A stretch of 43,824 nt of DNA from Burkholderiales bacterium. GTDB taxonomy: Bacteria > Pseudomonadota > Gammaproteobacteria > Burkholderiales > SG8-41. Every line of letters begins with the position of its first letter. Within the stretch, counting starts at the first letter, position 1. Shown here in pieces: positions 41,403 to 43,824 of the stretch. A program made the translations under genes and the position numbers. Below the pieces are notes generated by a model, which saw only the letters and a program-made list of their open reading frames with translations, was not told the origin of the DNA and did not search any database. Location of the stretch: assembly GCA_019749945.1 (NCBI GenBank), contig JAIEPF010000005.1, forward strand, positions 1 to 43,824, read 5' to 3'.

Positions 41403-43598
41403 ATGGAAATTAAGGTCAACTTTCTCGACAAGTTTCGTCTTGAGGCCAGGTTCGATGACTTCACGGTGGTGGCCGATCAACCCATTCGTTACAAGGGTGA
41501 TGGCTCGGCGCCCGGCCCCTTCGATTACTTCCTTGCTTCATCGGTTCAGTGTGCGGCTTATTTTGTGAAGTTGTACTGCGTTACGCGCAATATCCCCACC
41601 GATAACATCCGCCTGTCGCAGAATAATATTGTTGATCCGGAAAACCGCTACAAGCAGATTTTCAGGATCCAGGTCGAATTGCCGGCGGATATCTCCGCCC
41701 AGGACCGCCAGGGCATTTTGCGTTCGATCGACCGCTGCACCGTGAAAAAGGTGGTGCAGGCCGGGCCTGAGTTTGTGATTGAGGAAGTGGCAAACCTGGA
41801 TGCCGATGCCCAGGCCCTGCTGACGCTGAATCCGGTCCCGGAAGCCGGCACCTGTATTGCAGGCAAGGATCTGCCACTGGAGCAAACCATCGCCAATATG
41901 TCAGGCGTTCTGGCGGGCCTGGGCATGAAGATTGAAATCGCCTCGTGGCGCAATATCGTGCCCAATGTATGGTCGCTGCATATCCGCGATGCGCACTCCC
42001 CGATGTGTTTCACCAATGGCAAGGGAGCAAGCAAGGAAAGCGCGCTGGCGTCTGCGCTGGGCGAGTTTATCGAGCGACTGAGTTGCAATCATTTCTACAA
42101 CGATCAGTTCTGGGGTGAAGACATTGCCGGCGCGGCGTTCGTACATTATCCAAATGAGCGCTGGTTCAAGCCGGGTTCCGGGGATGCGCTGCCGGCGGCA
42201 ATACTCGATGAATACTGTCTGCAGATTTACAACCCCGATGGCGAGTTGCGTGGCTCGCATCTGTACGACACCAACTCCGGCAATATGCGGCGCGGCATCT
42301 GTTCGCTGCCCTATGTGCGCCAGTCGGACGGCGAGCTGGTGTATTTCCCGTCCAACCTGATCGACAACCTGTTCCTCAGCAATGGCATGAGTGCCGGCAA
42401 TACGCTGGCTGAAGCGCAAGTGCAATGCCTGTCTGAAATCTTCGAGCGGGCTGTCAAACGCGAAATTCTCGAAGGTGAAATGACGCTGCCTGATGTGCCG
42501 CAGGAAGTGCTGGCCAAATATCCCGGCATTCTGGCCGGCATTCAGGGTCTGGAGGCGCAGGGTTTTCCGGTGCTGGTGAAGGATGCATCGCTGGGCGGGG
42601 AGTTTCCGGTGCTGTGCGTCACCTTGATGAACCCCCGCACCGGCGGTGTGTTTGCCTCGTTCGGAGCTCATCCCAGCTTTGAGGTGGCGCTGGAACGCAG
42701 TCTTACGGAGTTGCTGCAGGGGCGCAGTTTTGAAGGTCTGAACGATCTGCCCCGGCCCACCTTTGAAAGTAACGCGGTGACCGAGTCGAACAACTTTGTG
42801 GAGCACTTTATTGATTCCAGCGGCATCGTGTCGTGGCGCTTTTTCAGTGCCAGGGCTGATTTCGATTTTGTCGAGTGGGATTTTTCCGGTCAGGGCAAAC
42901 ACTCCAATACTGAACAGGCCGCGACCCTGTTTGGCATTCTCGAGGGTATGGGCAAGGCAGTGTACATGGCGGTGTACGAGGATTTGGGCGCAACGGCCTG
43001 CCGCATCCTGGTGCCGGGTTATTCGGAGGTGTATCCGGTGGAGGATCTGGTCTGGGACAACACCAACAAGGCGCTGCTGTTCCGCGCCGATATCCTGAAC
43101 CTGCATCGTCTGGACGACGCCGGTCTGGCCGCATTGCTTGAACGTCTGGAAGGCAGTGAACTGGATGATTACACCGATATCATCACCTTGATCGGCGTCG
43201 AATTTGACGAGAACACGGTCTGGGGGCAGCTGACGATCCTGGAATTGAAGCTGCTGATCAATCTCGCCTTGAAAAAATTTGAGGCGGCGCAGGAACTGGT
43301 GGAGGCTTTCCTGCAGTACAACGAGAACACCGTCGAGCGCGGATTGTTTTATCAGGCCTTGAATGTGGTGCTGGAGGTGCTGCTGGACGATGATCTGGAG
43401 CTGGACGATTACGTGGTCAATTTCCGCCGGATGTTTGGCAACCCGCGGATGGACGCGGTGCTGGGCTCGGTGGACGGCAGCGTGCGTTTCTTCGGCTTGA
43501 CGCCGACGAGCATGAGGCTGGAGGGGCTGGACAGGCACCAGCGCCTGATCGACAGTTACAAAAAACTGCACACGGCAAGGACCAAGGCAGCCGCTTGA
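41403..43598 (+). CDS. OsmC-YcaO fusion protein
   Basis: This 731-residue protein has an N-terminal OsmC/Ohr-like domain (1-140) that keeps both peroxidatic-type cysteines ('ASSVQCAAYF' and 'SIDRCTVKK'). A YcaO domain (about 155-560) follows, with ATP-site segments 'GKGASKESALASALGEFIERLS' (core GEFIERLS) and 'QCLSEIFERAVK'. A helical C-terminal part (about 575-725) resembles that of E. coli YcaO, which has about 586 residues and no OsmC part. YcaO enzymes phosphorylate amide backbones to make azolines or thioamides; E. coli YcaO supports beta-methylthiolation of ribosomal protein S12. It lies 60 bases after the molybdenum enzyme gene, so a shared transcript is possible. Substrate not inferable. 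Confidence 0.9.
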   Translation: MEIKVNFLDKFRLEARFDDFTVVADQPIRYKGDGSAPGPFDYFLASSVQCAAYFVKLYCVTRNIPTDNIRLSQNNIVDPENRYKQIFRIQVELPADISAQDRQGILRSIDRCTVKKVVQAGPEFVIEEVANLDADAQALLTLNPVPEAGTCIAGKDLPLEQTIANMSGVLAGLGMKIEIASWRNIVPNVWSLHIRDAHSPMCFTNGKGASKESALASALGEFIERLSCNHFYNDQFWGEDIAGAAFVHYPNERWFKPGSGDALPAAILDEYCLQIYNPDGELRGSHLYDTNSGNMRRGICSLPYVRQSDGELVYFPSNLIDNLFLSNGMSAGNTLAEAQVQCLSEIFERAVKREILEGEMTLPDVPQEVLAKYPGILAGIQGLEAQGFPVLVKDASLGGEFPVLCVTLMNPRTGGVFASFGAHPSFEVALERSLTELLQGRSFEGLNDLPRPTFESNAVTESNNFVEHFIDSSGIVSWRFFSARADFDFVEWDFSGQGKHSNTEQAATLFGILEGMGKAVYMAVYEDLGATACRILVPGYSEVYPVEDLVWDNTNKALLFRADILNLHRLDDAGLAALLERLEGSELDDYTDIITLIGVEFDENTVWGQLTILELKLLINLALKKFEAAQELVEAFLQYNENTVERGLFYQALNVVLEVLLDDDLELDDYVVNFRRMFGNPRMDAVLGSVDGSVRFFGLTPTSMRLEGLDRHQRLIDSYKKLHTARTKAAA

Positions 43599-43613
43599 TC
43601 CGCTGAGGCATGC

Positions 43614-43632
43614 ACAGTGCCGCCCCCACTGT
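43614..43632 (+). terminator. Weak hairpin after the OsmC-YcaO gene
   Basis: ACAGTG (43614-43619), a seven-base loop, CACTGT (43627-43632), 16 bases past the stop. A short six-base stem without a T-run; only a possible end of the operon. Confidence 0.28.
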
Positions 43633-43646
43633 CAGAACCGTACCGA

Positions 43647-43676
43647 TTGGCGCACAAACCGTTCCGCCGTTAAAAT
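43647..43676 (+). promoter_or_regulatory. Promoter for tRNA-Gly
   Basis: TTGGCG (43647-43652), 18 bases, TAAAAT (43671-43676), ending ten bases before the mature tRNA 5' end. Four of six -35 and five of six -10 positions fit consensus. Confidence 0.5.
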
Positions 43677-43686
43677 CACTGTCTAC

Positions 43687-43760
43687 GCGGGTGTAGTTCA
43701 ATGGCAGAACGGCAGCTTCCCAAGCTGCATACGAGGGTTCGATTCCCTTCACCCGCTCCA
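43687..43760 (+). tRNA. tRNA-Gly (anticodon CCC)
   Basis: The 74-base tRNA includes an encoded CCA. The acceptor stem GCGGGTG pairs with CACCCGC (43750-43756), followed by discriminator T and CCA. The anticodon stem GCAGC/GCTGC holds the loop TTCCCAA, giving anticodon CCC for GGG codons. The T-arm AGGG-TTCGATT-CCCT region and the D-arm with AATGG are regular. It stands alone, 88 bases after the OsmC-YcaO gene. Confidence 0.96.
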
Positions 43761-43824
43761 CTTCGACTTTCCACGGACTTCCAGAAAAGACCATGGAGTG
43801 TCGCAAGTGATTGTCACGGTTCAG
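43761..43824. other. Window end past tRNA-Gly
   Basis: Sixty-four bases after the tRNA. No complete gene, terminator or attachment-site duplication can be supported. tRNA 3' ends are common integration targets, but no integrase or repeated tRNA tail is seen within this short stretch. Confidence 0.5.

Noticed and set aside
43417..43806. Minus-strand open frame across the 3' end of the OsmC-YcaO gene and the tRNA
   Set aside because: Its recognisable part (VKGIEPSYAAWEAAVLPLNYTR-like) is the antisense translation of tRNA-Gly, a well-known false gene call.
1..43824. CRISPR array, rRNA, insertion sequence or prophage
   Set aside because: I found no regularly spaced direct repeats with unique spacers, no transposase or integrase motifs, and no rRNA-like sequence on either strand.
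43687..43824. Integration site at the tRNA-Gly 3' end
   Set aside because: No integrase gene and no duplicated tRNA tail are visible in the 64 bases available, so there is no support within the window.

Overview
The window reads as chromosome of a GC-rich betaproteobacterium, most likely close to Burkholderiales or Rhodocyclales. Three things point there: the blocks gmk-rpoZ-spoT, yicC/rph-rdgB-hemW and thiS-thiG-trmB; a glrK-lipoprotein-glrR signalling operon; and four tripartite-tricarboxylate (Bug/TctC-type) binding proteins, a family greatly expanded in that class. Genes are tightly packed and no gene-free stretch exceeds 300 bases. I see no insertion sequence, integrase, phage gene, rRNA or CRISPR array. 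The taxonomic call is inference from gene content.

Layout. 1-5185 (+): mlaC; the glrK/lipoprotein/glrR operon; then a glycine-zipper membrane protein and a small lipoprotein. In front of the last two lie a near-consensus sigma-54 promoter and a GlrR-like dyad, so the two-component system probably controls its downstream envelope genes. 5216-10921 (-): gmk, rpoZ, spoT, then a REC-PAS-GGDEF-EAL protein overlapping a CheY-like receiver, which puts (p)ppGpp and c-di-GMP enzymes side by side. 11089-27942: about 17 kb of catabolic genes between gmk and yicC, two genes that are often neighbours in proteobacteria. From an AT-rich divergent control region (22616-22874) a long leftward series encodes a Bug receptor, an atypical isocitrate-lyase/PEP-mutase-family protein, a GntR/FCD regulator, a class III CoA-transferase, a carboxyltransferase subunit, a full-length aconitase, a canonical KKCGH lyase, a second carboxyltransferase and a ZIP metal transporter. 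A shorter rightward series encodes a Bug receptor, an amidohydrolase and a Rieske ferredoxin. A second CoA-transferase and a third Bug receptor follow on the left strand. No biotin carboxylase, biotin carrier or TctA/TctB membrane protein is present.

28122-34625: core genes yicC (-), rph, rdgB and hemW (+), a fourth Bug receptor with a possible 25-codon leader, and thiS-thiG-trmB (-). 34727-37426 (+): a fused NDP-forming acyl-CoA synthetase/GNAT acetyltransferase. 37559-43598 (+): a predicted dihaem b-type membrane protein coupled to a one-chain ferredoxin-molybdopterin oxidoreductase with 20 cluster cysteines, then an OsmC-YcaO fusion. A tRNA-Gly(CCC) closes the window.

Working together: the island looks like uptake, CoA activation, (de)carboxylation, hydration and retro-aldol cleavage of a di- or tricarboxylic acid whose identity cannot be read from sequence. 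The molybdenum module looks like a quinone-linked redox enzyme of unknown substrate. Most starts were chosen from Shine-Dalgarno spacing, family start position or overlap with the upstream stop, and several differ from the longest open frame.
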